Shown piece after piece: positions 26,140-35,065 of a DNA stretch of 64,000 nt (positions are counted from its first letter, which is position 1; the number at the start of each line of letters is the position of its first letter). Position numbers and translations under genes: made by a program. The notes beneath the pieces were generated by a model, which worked only from the letters and a program-made list of their open reading frames with translations, did no database searches and had not been told where the DNA came from. The DNA is from Acetobacter musti (GTDB taxonomy: Bacteria; Pseudomonadota; Alphaproteobacteria; Acetobacterales; Acetobacteraceae). Where the stretch lies: assembly GCF_011516835.1 (NCBI RefSeq), contig NZ_WOTB01000006.1:1-64000 (forward strand), in the 5' to 3' direction.

Positions 26140-27239
26140 CCCGCCCGCCCGCCGTAACCGGCCTCACACTCGGCCTCATCGCCCTCCTGCTCAGCAGCTG
26201 CCACAAAAAACCCGCGAAACCGGACATCCGCCCGGTCCGCTCCATCGTGATACAATCCCCGGGCAGCACAGCGGATAACGATACAGGCAACACCCTGACC
26301 GGCCAGATCACCCCCCACCGCTCCGTCACCGTCGCCTTCCGCGTCCCCGGCAAGATCGTCGAGCGCGCCGTCGAGGCCGGCAGCATCGTCCACGCCGGAC
26401 AGCTCCTCGCCCGCCTGGACGACACCGTCGCCCGCCAGGCCGTCCGCGCCGCCCAGGCCGACGCCGACGCCGCGCGGGCCGCCCTCGCCCAGACCACCCC
26501 GCTGCAGAAACGCGCAACCGCGCTCATGCCGGTCAACGCCATCTCCCGCAACGAATACGACGACGTCATCCGCCGCTACAAAACCACCCAGGACGAGGTC
26601 CAGGCCACCCAGGCGCGGCTGCGCATCGCCCGCGAGGAGCTGGACCACACCCGCCTCACAGCCGACACAGACGGCGTCATCACCGACCGCCTGGCGGAAA
26701 CCGGAGAAGTCGTCGCCGCCGGCCAGCCCGTCCTGCGTATGGCCACCGACACAGGACGGGACGCCCAGTTCGACATGCCGGCGGATTTCCTCCGTGACGG
26801 TCTGGCCCCCGGCCAGATCATGACCGTCTGCCTGGACGCGGACCGCACCGTCTGCACCGACGCACAGATCTACGAGCTTTCCCCGGACGCCGACCCGCTC
26901 ACCAGAACCTACCGCGCCCGGGCGCTCCTGCGGCAGCCACCCCCGGCCATGACCCTCGGATCGGTCGTCACAGGCCACCTCGCCGGCGGCGCATCCTCCG
27001 GCATCCGCCTGCCTCCCTCCGCCCTGACCACGCAGGACGGCAAACCCGCCGTCTGGATCGTCAGACCCGACGGCCCGACCGTCACACCGCGACAGATCAC
27101 CATCGCCGGCTACACCGCCGGCAGCGTGACCATCGCCTCCGGCCTGAAACCCGGCGACCGCGTCGTCACCGCCGGCGTGCAGGCGCTCGTGCCCGATCAG
27201 AAAGTCTCCCTGCTGGATGAAGCCGATGTCCGGCCCTGA
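26136..27239 (+). CDS. RND efflux periplasmic adaptor (membrane fusion lipoprotein)
   Basis: A 367-residue adaptor that links an RND pump to the outer membrane channel. A lipoprotein signal is clear (LALLLSSC-like, with Cys at about residue 22). It then has the HlyD-type barrel-sandwich halves (GKIVERAVEAGSIVHAGQLLARLDD and DTDGVITDRLAETGEVVAAGQPV) around a coiled-coil rich in Ala/Arg/Gln. The ATG at 26136 overlaps the tetR stop. The longer open frame upstream is a shadow of tetR. It overlaps the pump gene at its end. Confidence 0.92.
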   Translation: MTRPPAVTGLTLGLIALLLSSCHKKPAKPDIRPVRSIVIQSPGSTADNDTGNTLTGQITPHRSVTVAFRVPGKIVERAVEAGSIVHAGQLLARLDDTVARQAVRAAQADADAARAALAQTTPLQKRATALMPVNAISRNEYDDVIRRYKTTQDEVQATQARLRIAREELDHTRLTADTDGVITDRLAETGEVVAAGQPVLRMATDTGRDAQFDMPADFLRDGLAPGQIMTVCLDADRTVCTDAQIYELSPDADPLTRTYRARALLRQPPPAMTLGSVVTGHLAGGASSGIRLPPSALTTQDGKPAVWIVRPDGPTVTPRQITIAGYTAGSVTIASGLKPGDRVVTAGVQALVPDQKVSLLDEADVRP

Positions 27240-30200
27240 AACCACCACCCCGGACACCACCAGCCCAGGCACCGCCACGCCTGAAAAAACAGTCCCCGGA
27301 AACGCCCCCGGCGCACCCGTCTCCGAACCGCCCCCGCCCGGCGGCGTCAACCTGTCCGGCTGGTCGCTCCGGCATAAAGCGCTCGTCCTGTTCTTCATGA
27401 TTCTGATCGGTGTCGCCGGCATCCGGTCGTATTTCAGCCTCGGCCGGAACGAAGACCCGCCCTTCACCGTCAAGACCATGGTCGTCCAGGCCTTCCTGCC
27501 CGGCGCCTCCGTGGAGGAAACAGCCCATCAGCTGACAGACCGGCTGGAGAAGAAACTCCAGGAAACCCCGTATTTCGATTACGAAAAAAGCTATACCCAG
27601 GCCGCAAAAACCACGATCCTCCTCAACCTTCAGTCCGGCACGCCAAAGGCGCAGGTGCCCGACATCTGGTATCAGGTCCGAAAAAAGATCGGCGACGACA
27701 AGGTTTTTCTCCCTTCCGATACCGTCGGCCCCTTCTTCGATGACGAATTCGGCGACACCTACGGCATCATCTACGGTTTTACCGCCGACGGCTTTTCCTC
27801 CCGTGAGCTGAGAGATTACGTCGAGACAGTCCGCGACGAACTGCTGCACGTCCCCGATGTCGCGAAAATCGACACGCTCGGCGCGCAGGATGAAAAAATC
27901 TACGTCGATTTCTCCGCCCGCCACCTGGCCCGGCTGGGCATCAACGGCGCCATGATCGCCGCCGCGCTCAAAGCCCAGAACACCCTCATGCCGTCCGGCA
28001 CCATCGATACCGGCAAGGAACAGATCCTCGTCCAGCCAACCGGAAAATTCGGGTCCGCCGAAGACATCGCCAACGTCACCGTCTACGCCGGCAACCGGAA
28101 GATCCGCCTCGGCGACATCGCAACCGTCACCCGCACCTACTCCGACCCGCCGCAGACCATGTTTCGCGTCAACGGCCAGGACGCCATCGGCCTGGCCCTG
28201 TCCATGCGCAGCGGCGGCGATGTGCTGGCCCTGAAAAAAAATATCGCCACGAAAATGGCCGAACTCCACGCCCGCATGCCCATAGGCATCGAGGCGCACC
28301 TGGTCGCCAATCAGCCCTCCGTCGTGCAGGCCGCCGTCGGCGATTTCACCACCGCCCTGTTCGAGGCCATCGCCATCGTCCTCGGCGTCAGCTTCCTCAG
28401 CCTCGGCGGCCGCGCCGGCACCGTAGTCGCCTTCTGCATCCCCTTCGTGCTGGCCGTCGTATTCGTCTGCATGAAATCCTCCGGCATCGACCTGCAGCGC
28501 GTCTCCCTCGGCGCCCTGATCATCGCCCTCGGCCTGCTCGTCGACGACGCCATGATCACCGTCGAAAGCATGGTGAGCAAGCTGGAGGAAGGCTGGGCCC
28601 TCACTCGCGCCGCAACCTTCGCCTACGTCTCCACCGCCTTCCCCATGCTGACCGGAACCCTGGTGACCGTCGCCGGCTTCATCCCCGTCGGCTTCGCCCG
28701 CAGCATCGCCGGAGAATACACCTTCTCCCTCTTCGCCGTGGTCGGCATCGCCCTCATCGTGTCCTGGTTCGTCGCCGTGCTCGTCGCCCCCCTGATCGGC
28801 GTCGCCATCCTGAAACCGGAAACCGCCAGAGAAGCAAAGAAACCCCGAAACGGCCGCATCCGCGCCACCTTCGAACGTATCCTTCTCCGCTCCATGCGCC
28901 ACCCGCGAATCACTGTGCTGGTAAGCCTCGCCGCCCTCGTCGTGTCCATCCTGCTCGCGCCGCTGGTGCCGAAACAGTTCTTCCCCGCCTCCGACCGCCC
29001 GGAACTGCTCGTCAACCTCTCCCTCCGCCAGGGCGCCTCCATTAAAGCAACCGCCGACATCTCCCGCCGCCTGGACGCCATCCTGCGCAACGACCCCGAT
29101 ATCGATCACTGGAGCTCCTATATCGGCCGCGGCGCCATCCGCTTCTACCTCTCGCTGGACGAGCAGCTCCCCAACGATTTCTTCACCCAGACCGTCATCG
29201 TCGCGAAAAGCGCCAAAGCCCGCGAACATCTCAGACTGCGCCTGGACGAACGCCTGAGCCGCGAATTCCCGGATATCGTGCACGGCCTGTTCCCGCTGGA
29301 ACTCGGACCGCCCGTGGGCTGGCCGGTCCAGTACCGCCTCAGCGGCAGAGATCCCGATAAAGTCAGGCACTACGCCCAGCAGGTCGCCCAGCTTATGGCG
29401 AAAAGCGGTCAGCTCCGCCTGATCAATTTCGACTGGGGCGACCCGGCCCGCAAACTGCGGATCGACGTCCGGCAGGAAGACGCCCGCCGCCTCGGCCTCT
29501 CCTCCGCCGCCATCGCCCTGATCATCAATTCCACCGTCACCGGCATCACCGCGACACAGCTCCGCGACAGCATCTACCTCGTGGACGTCGTCCTGCGCGC
29601 CAGCCGCGAGGAGCGCCTCTCCATCGAGGACCTGCGCAACCTCGACATCCGCCTCCCCGACAATCAGACCGTCCCGCTCTCCGCCGTCGCCGATGTCTCA
29701 TATGTCCAGGACTACCCGCTGATCTGGCGCCGCAACCGCCTGCCGACCATGACCGTTCAGGCCCAGCTCCAGGACGGCGTGCAGGCCGACGCCGCCGTCG
29801 CTGCACTCGCCTCCGACATCACCGCCTTCAACAGAAACCTGCCTTACGGCTACCACGTGGATGTCGGCGGAACCGTCGAGGAAAGCGCGAAGTCACAGGC
29901 TTCGGTCGTCGCCGTCATGCCCGTCATGGCCCTGGTCATGATGGCCGTGCTGATGATCCAGCTCCAGAGCTTCAGGCGCCTCGCCCTCGTGCTCAGCGTG
30001 GCCCCTTTCGGCCTCATCGGCGTGGTCGCCGCACTCCTCCTCACCGGCCACCCCATGGGCTTCATCGCCCTGCTCGGCCTCGTCGCCCTGGTCGGCATGA
30101 TCATCCGCAACTCCGTGATCCTGGTGCATCAGATCCAGATCGAACAGGAAAGCGGCAAACCGGAATGGGACGCCGTGCGCGACGCCGCCATGATCCGCTT

Positions 30201-30408
30201 CCGACCCATCATGCTCACCGCCGTCGCCGCCATCCTGGGCATGCTGCCCATCGCCTCCAGCGTGTTCTGGGGTCCCATGGCCGACGTCATCATGGGCGGC
30301 CTCGCCGTCGCCACCGTCCTCACCCTGATCTTCCTGCCCTCGCTCTACGTCATCTGGTTCCGTGTGTGCGAACCCGCACCGAAGGACGCGAAAGGGGCAA
30401 CCCCATGA
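27217..30408 (+). CDS. RND efflux transporter permease (AcrB/MdtB-like)
   Basis: A 1063-residue inner-membrane proton/drug antiporter with two repeats of six transmembrane helices and large periplasmic loops. The proton relay region is seen as LGLLVDDAMITVESM in the first half. Other landmarks are LIVSWFVAVLVAPL and the N-terminal FSLGRNEDPPFTVKTMVVQAFLPGAS. The first 45 residues are Thr/Pro-rich and precede the first helix. The start is either 27217 or 27226, both inside the adaptor gene. The substrate range cannot be predicted. It overlaps the outer membrane gene at ATGA. Confidence 0.95.
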   Translation: MKPMSGPETTTPDTTSPGTATPEKTVPGNAPGAPVSEPPPPGGVNLSGWSLRHKALVLFFMILIGVAGIRSYFSLGRNEDPPFTVKTMVVQAFLPGASVEETAHQLTDRLEKKLQETPYFDYEKSYTQAAKTTILLNLQSGTPKAQVPDIWYQVRKKIGDDKVFLPSDTVGPFFDDEFGDTYGIIYGFTADGFSSRELRDYVETVRDELLHVPDVAKIDTLGAQDEKIYVDFSARHLARLGINGAMIAAALKAQNTLMPSGTIDTGKEQILVQPTGKFGSAEDIANVTVYAGNRKIRLGDIATVTRTYSDPPQTMFRVNGQDAIGLALSMRSGGDVLALKKNIATKMAELHARMPIGIEAHLVANQPSVVQAAVGDFTTALFEAIAIVLGVSFLSLGGRAGTVVAFCIPFVLAVVFVCMKSSGIDLQRVSLGALIIALGLLVDDAMITVESMVSKLEEGWALTRAATFAYVSTAFPMLTGTLVTVAGFIPVGFARSIAGEYTFSLFAVVGIALIVSWFVAVLVAPLIGVAILKPETAREAKKPRNGRIRATFERILLRSMRHPRITVLVSLAALVVSILLAPLVPKQFFPASDRPELLVNLSLRQGASIKATADISRRLDAILRNDPDIDHWSSYIGRGAIRFYLSLDEQLPNDFFTQTVIVAKSAKAREHLRLRLDERLSREFPDIVHGLFPLELGPPVGWPVQYRLSGRDPDKVRHYAQQVAQLMAKSGQLRLINFDWGDPARKLRIDVRQEDARRLGLSSAAIALIINSTVTGITATQLRDSIYLVDVVLRASREERLSIEDLRNLDIRLPDNQTVPLSAVADVSYVQDYPLIWRRNRLPTMTVQAQLQDGVQADAAVAALASDITAFNRNLPYGYHVDVGGTVEESAKSQASVVAVMPVMALVMMAVLMIQLQSFRRLALVLSVAPFGLIGVVAALLLTGHPMGFIALLGLVALVGMIIRNSVILVHQIQIEQESGKPEWDAVRDAAMIRFRPIMLTAVAAILGMLPIASSVFWGPMADVIMGGLAVATVLTLIFLPSLYVIWFRVCEPAPKDAKGATP

Positions 30409-31817
30409 TCCGCCCCCGCTTCCGCCTCGCCCCCCTGCTGCTCGCGCCGCTGCTGCTCGCCCGCTGCGCCTGGCTCGCCCCGGACTACAAACGACCCTCC
30501 CTGCCGCTGCCGGACAGATGGAACGGCGCAGCAGCCGTCGCCCGTGACGATTCAGAATGGTGGCACAGCTACAACGACCCCGTCCTCGACCAGCTGATCG
30601 CCGACGCACTGAAAGACAGCGACGACATCGCCCTGGCGAAGAACCGCCTGAGCCAGGCCAGAGCCCAGTACGGGTACGCCTTCGCCAACCAGCTCCCCGC
30701 CATCTCGGTCGTCGGCGCGGACGCCTACGGCCAGGTCCATCTCAATGAATCCCTGCCCATTCCCCAGAAAATGAGCAATCTCGGCTTCGTCGGCGGCATG
30801 CTGACCTACGAGGTCGATCTCTGGGGCAAAAACGCCAGTCTGAGCAACGCCGCGAAAGCCGGCGTCCGCGCCGCCGCCTGCGCGGAGGACGCCGCCCGCC
30901 TCTCCGTCTCCGCCGGAACCGCGAAACTGTATTTCAGTCTCCGCGCCCTGGACGCCGAAGTCGCTATCCTCGAAGACGCCGTCCGCACCCAGGACGAACT
31001 TCTGGCTCTGGTGCAGCGGCAATACGATGTCGGCGCCGTGGACGCGCTCCTGTTCCAGGCCGCCACCGAACGCCGCGACACCGCCCACGCCGCCCTCCCG
31101 GACGCCCGCGACCAGCGCGACCGGGCGGAAAGCGCCCTCGCCGTGCTCGCCGGCCACTCCCCGAAAGACATCGCTCAGAACGACATCAGCCGCGGCCGCG
31201 ATCTTTACGATCTGACAATCCCCGAGCCAGCCCCCTCCGTCATGCCCTCACAGCTGATCGAGCGCCGCCCGGACATCGCCATGCACGAACAGATGCTGAT
31301 CGCCAGCAACTTCAACATCGGCCACGCCCGCGCCGCCTATTTCCCGTCCCTCTCGCTCGCAACTCTTGCCGGCGTGAACAACATCGATCTCAACAACCTC
31401 TACCGCGCCACCACACGCTCATGGGCTCTCCCGGCAGCCATGGCCGCCCCGGTTCTGGATTTCGGCCGCACGGAAAGCGGCGTGAAACTGGCCCGCGCCG
31501 CAAAGAACGAACAGGTCGTCCTCTACCAGCAGTCCATCCGTACCGCCTTCAAAGAAGTCCGCGACGCCCTGCTTGCCGAAAACACAGCCGCCGACCGCGA
31601 CAACAGCGATACCGAACGGGAAAAAGCCGCGGAAACACGGCTGCATCTCACAACCCTGCGCCAGGCCGAAGGCTGGTCCAGTCGGATCGACGTCCTCGCC
31701 GCCCGCTCCACACTGGAGCAGGAACAACTCACCCGCGTCGCCGCCCGCCTGCAGCGCCTCGACGCCTCGGTCGATCTTTACAAAGCCACCGGCGGCGGCT
31801 TTCGTATGTCCCGCTGA
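30405..31817 (+). CDS. Outer membrane efflux lipoprotein (NodT family)
   Basis: A 470-residue TolC-like channel. The N-terminus is a lipoprotein signal (LAPLLLARC with lipobox Cys about residue 20), followed by the usual L-A-P-D-Y-K-R-P start of NodT-family proteins. Two repeats contain the coiled-coil segments and the GYEVDLWGK and RPDIAMHEQ signatures of this family. It overlaps the pump stop codon, which completes a four-gene efflux operon. A longer frame upstream in the same register is a shadow of the pump gene. Confidence 0.93.
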   Translation: MIRPRFRLAPLLLAPLLLARCAWLAPDYKRPSLPLPDRWNGAAAVARDDSEWWHSYNDPVLDQLIADALKDSDDIALAKNRLSQARAQYGYAFANQLPAISVVGADAYGQVHLNESLPIPQKMSNLGFVGGMLTYEVDLWGKNASLSNAAKAGVRAAACAEDAARLSVSAGTAKLYFSLRALDAEVAILEDAVRTQDELLALVQRQYDVGAVDALLFQAATERRDTAHAALPDARDQRDRAESALAVLAGHSPKDIAQNDISRGRDLYDLTIPEPAPSVMPSQLIERRPDIAMHEQMLIASNFNIGHARAAYFPSLSLATLAGVNNIDLNNLYRATTRSWALPAAMAAPVLDFGRTESGVKLARAAKNEQVVLYQQSIRTAFKEVRDALLAENTAADRDNSDTEREKAAETRLHLTTLRQAEGWSSRIDVLAARSTLEQEQLTRVAARLQRLDASVDLYKATGGGFRMSR

Positions 31818-31840
31818 AGGCCTGAGGACTGCTCTGCAGG

Positions 31841-32491
31841 ATGGAACAGTGCGATCGGAATCCCGTCATGTCCGAAATTTTCGCCATGCTTGAGGACATT
31901 TCGGACGAGGTCAGAAGACCGGCAAAAAATGTCTTGTTCAGGCAGGGCGATCGCGCGGAATTTATTTATTTCGTCCACACAGGCGCTCTGAGAACAGACC
32001 ACCAGTCCGAGGACGGCCGCAATCTGGTTCTCGATTTTTTATGGGAAGGCGATTTCCTCGGCCTCGCCGAAAATGAATCATATTCCCGCTCAGCCATAAC
32101 GCTTGTGGATTCCATCCTGAAACGCATGCGCCGCGACAGCGTCCGAAAACTGTCGCACAGATATCCGGCTATCAAGGATCTGTTTCTGGCCCAGAAAAAA
32201 GCCTCCCTGGCCGCCGCCAGAACCCATATCATCCTGCTGTCCTGCCCGACAGCCGTGGAAAAGATCGTCGGATTTCTCGCCGCCTGCAGTGGACGATCCG
32301 AATATTTCGACAGACACACCAATGTCCTCACGCTCGTGATGAACCGAAAAGACATCGCGGATTATCTGGGAATATCCTTTGAGACCATCAGCAGAATATT
32401 CAGTTATCTCGAAAATGAAAATTACATCAGAAGAATTGATTCACGCACAATAAAACTGACCGAAAAAATCATGAACAATCTGATCTGCTGA
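31841..32491 (+). CDS. Crp/Fnr-family transcriptional regulator
   Basis: A 216-residue regulator with an N-terminal cyclic-nucleotide-type beta-barrel (RPAKNVLFRQGDRAEFIYFVHTGALR) and a C-terminal helix-turn-helix (MNRKDIADYLGISFETISRIFSYLE), whose ETISR recognition helix is FNR-like. The four N-terminal cysteines that bind an iron-sulfur cluster in true FNR are absent, so oxygen sensing that way is unlikely. It lies 23 bases after the efflux operon and could be co-transcribed. The gene becomes less GC-rich towards its end, which hints at separate origin. Confidence 0.88.
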   Translation: MEQCDRNPVMSEIFAMLEDISDEVRRPAKNVLFRQGDRAEFIYFVHTGALRTDHQSEDGRNLVLDFLWEGDFLGLAENESYSRSAITLVDSILKRMRRDSVRKLSHRYPAIKDLFLAQKKASLAAARTHIILLSCPTAVEKIVGFLAACSGRSEYFDRHTNVLTLVMNRKDIADYLGISFETISRIFSYLENENYIRRIDSRTIKLTEKIMNNLIC

Positions 32492-32687
32492 TATCCCGGA
32501 AAAGACATCCGGCGAGCCCCGCAGGCGATATATGGCGGCCCTGCATCACGACATATCCTCAGAGCCCGGACAGATCACCCGGAACACGCTCTCCGGACGC
32601 TTCAGACGGTCAGAATCCGCCGCACCGGCAACACTCCCCGAAAACCAGCAAGGCCGGGCAGGGGAGGGGAGCACGCTCCCGCCCCGG

Positions 32688-33748
32688 TCAGAGCGTGGCA
32701 GGCCGGAAAGAAGGCACACGAAGCGGATGGCGCTTCAGCCACGCCGTCACAGGCCGGTCGAAATACCGCCAGGCAAACCACCCCGCGAGGAGACATCCTG
32801 AGACAGACAGAAGAAAAATCGCCACCGGTGAAAGAACACCCTTCCTCGCCAGCGCATAAATGAAGAGCCCGAAAAATCCCTGCGCCACATAAAGCGGATA
32901 GGACATTTCCCCGAGAAACCCATCGAAACGCACAACCGGACGATCCGCCGCCGCCGACCCGAACAACACAGCCGCCGGCAGAACAAACAGCACGGCCGGC
33001 ACAGTCCAGGCATTTCCGGCCACAGGCGCGAACAGCACGAAGGACAGAAGTACGAAGGACAGCGCCGGCCAGAGCGGATTCCATCTCAGAACATTGCGGA
33101 GCCGATAAACAAGCACCCCGGCAAGAAAGCCATACGCAGCCCGGAGATAGCCATACCATACATCATGGATGGAAGGACCGAGATACAGCGAGTGACGATG
33201 GAGAAACGCCAGAACAATACCCGCCCCTGAAAGTATAACCAGTACCGCCAGAAACGATGTCCGCATCCCCGAAAGAAAACGCGCCCAGACGAGATTGATC
33301 GCCATTTCACAGGACAGAGACCACAATGATCCGTTACCGGGAAAAACAAAGTCACCCGGCTCCTGCGTGACCCACAATTTCGGAATAAGAAACAGGTTGA
33401 CCAGCGAATACCCGACGATCACCGGAACCGGATCGGTCCGGACATGCGCATATGTCCTCATGATCAGGAACCCACAGCCGAGAATGACCGCCAGACAGGA
33501 TAAAGGCATCAGCCGCAGAACCCTGCGGCGCACAAACTCTCCGTAACTGAGCTGGCCCGCCGCAAGCTGCCCCTCATTCGCGCTGGCAATGACAAAACCG
33601 CTGAGAATAAAGAAAAAATCGACGGCCAGATAAGCATGAGGCATGTAACTCCGCACCTCAGCCGCCTGCAGACTATGCAATAGACAATCGAAAGCGCACT
33701 CATGCCGCGCAGCGCATCAAGAAATCGGTAATGGATCTTCCTGTCCAT
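32688..33748 (-). pseudogene. Acyltransferase 3 (OafA/YrhL type) with a frameshift
   Basis: The gene starts at 33748 with AAGGA upstream and encodes MDRKIHYRFLDALRGMSALSIV, the normal opening of acyltransferase-3 proteins. The frame is then lost around 33680-33684: the continuation (HSLQAAEVRSYMPHAYLAVD, then FFFILSGFVIA) is in another frame and runs 330 codons to 32688. A single missing base, most simply a T in the TATTGCAT context, would restore one frame of roughly 350 residues and the motif order. The protein has several membrane helices. Intact members O-acetylate surface polysaccharides. It may be a true pseudogene, a phase-variable gene, or a sequencing error. Confidence 0.8.
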
Positions 33749-34042
33749 TCGGATATTCCTTAAATACGATTATAAATATATTAAATGAAATCGAATACAG
33801 TAAAGGCGAACAATAAAATTCCGGTTCCGCAGTATTCCGCGTCACCATCGTCACGCGCGCATTCATGCGCCGCAGTACCGCCTGTGCGCCACAACAATTC
33901 CAAAGTACAACTAAATGTGACTTTTCGTCACGCAGAGACAATCCCCACCTCACACCAGAAATGCAGTCCCGTGATCGCTGCGCCCCGCACGGGCACACAA
34001 TTTCCGCTATAACCACAGCCGTAAGATCAGGGAGGCCCCGCA

Positions 34043-35065
34043 GTGGACTGGCTCACGCCCCGACCCGAAGGACTGTTCTGCGTCCCCGGCGATTTCTACA
34101 TCGACCCACTGCGCCCCGTCGCCCGCGCCGTCATCAGCCACGGCCATTCGGATCACGCCCGCCCAGAACACGACCACGTCATCGCGACCCCGGAGACACT
34201 GGCCATCATGCGGCTGCGCATGGGAGAAGACCGCGCCGGCGCGATCCAGCAGGAAATCCCGTACGAAGAGCGCCTCTCCCTCGGCGACGTCACAATATGG
34301 CTCGCCCCCGCCGGACACGTCCTCGGAAGCGCCCAGATCGTCATCGAATACCAGGGGCAGCGTGCCGTCGTCAGCGGTGATTACAAACGCACTCCCGACC
34401 CGACCTGCCGCCCCTTCCAGGTCGTCCCCTGCGACCTCTTCGTCACCGAGGCCACCTTCGCGCTGCCCGTCTTCCGCTCACCGGACCCGGCCCACGAAAT
34501 CGCGAAACTCCTTCACGATGTCCACCTCTTTCCGGACCGCACCCACGTCGTCGGCTGCTACGCCCTCGGAAAATGCCAGCGTCTGATCGCACTCCTCCGT
34601 CAGGCCGGCTATGACGCCCCGCTCTGGCTGCACGGCGCCCTGCTTCCCATGTGCGCACTCTATGAAAACCACGGCATCGAACTGGGTGAATTAAAACCGG
34701 CAACCGTCGCGCAGAAGGCGGAACTGCGCGGCGGCATCGTCCTCGCTCCCCCTTCGGCCATCGCCGACCGGTGGGCGCGCAGACTGCCCGACCCGGTCGT
34801 TTGCCTCGCCTCCGGCTGGATGCAGGTCCGGCAGCGCGCAAAAGCCCGCGGCGTGGAACTTCCGCTGATCATCAGCGACCACGCCGACTGGGACGCGCTG
34901 CTCACCACCTGCGAACAGACCGGCGCCCCCGAAATCTGGGTCACCCATGGCCGCGAGGAAGCCCTCATCCACGCGCTCGGACTGCGCGGCATCAGAGGCC
35001 GCGCCCTGCGCCTCGTCGGCTATGAAGCGGAAGACGAGGAAGACATCAGCGAGGCCACGGAATGA
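34043..35065 (+). CDS. Ligase-associated metallo-beta-lactamase-fold DNA exonuclease
   Basis: A 340-residue metallo-beta-lactamase-fold protein of the group associated with bacterial ATP-dependent DNA ligases. The metal motif SHGHSDHARPEH (HxHxDH) lies near residue 33, with HVLGSAQ and SGDYKR further on. Its stop overlaps the start of the ligase gene by 4 bases. In the family this protein is predicted to trim DNA ends before ligation. The function is inferred from family and neighbour, not proven here. Confidence 0.88.
   Translation: MDWLTPRPEGLFCVPGDFYIDPLRPVARAVISHGHSDHARPEHDHVIATPETLAIMRLRMGEDRAGAIQQEIPYEERLSLGDVTIWLAPAGHVLGSAQIVIEYQGQRAVVSGDYKRTPDPTCRPFQVVPCDLFVTEATFALPVFRSPDPAHEIAKLLHDVHLFPDRTHVVGCYALGKCQRLIALLRQAGYDAPLWLHGALLPMCALYENHGIELGELKPATVAQKAELRGGIVLAPPSAIADRWARRLPDPVVCLASGWMQVRQRAKARGVELPLIISDHADWDALLTTCEQTGAPEIWVTHGREEALIHALGLRGIRGRALRLVGYEAEDEEDISEATE

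Noticed and set aside
27166-29370. Very long minus-strand open frame opposite the RND permease
   Set aside because: It is an antisense shadow of the efflux pump in GC-rich sequence, with Gly/Asp/Ala-rich low-complexity translation and no domain.
33917-33931. GTGAC-N5-GTCAC palindrome as a Crp/Fnr binding site
   Set aside because: Spacing (5) differs from the Crp (N6) and Fnr (N4) consensus, and nothing else supports it.
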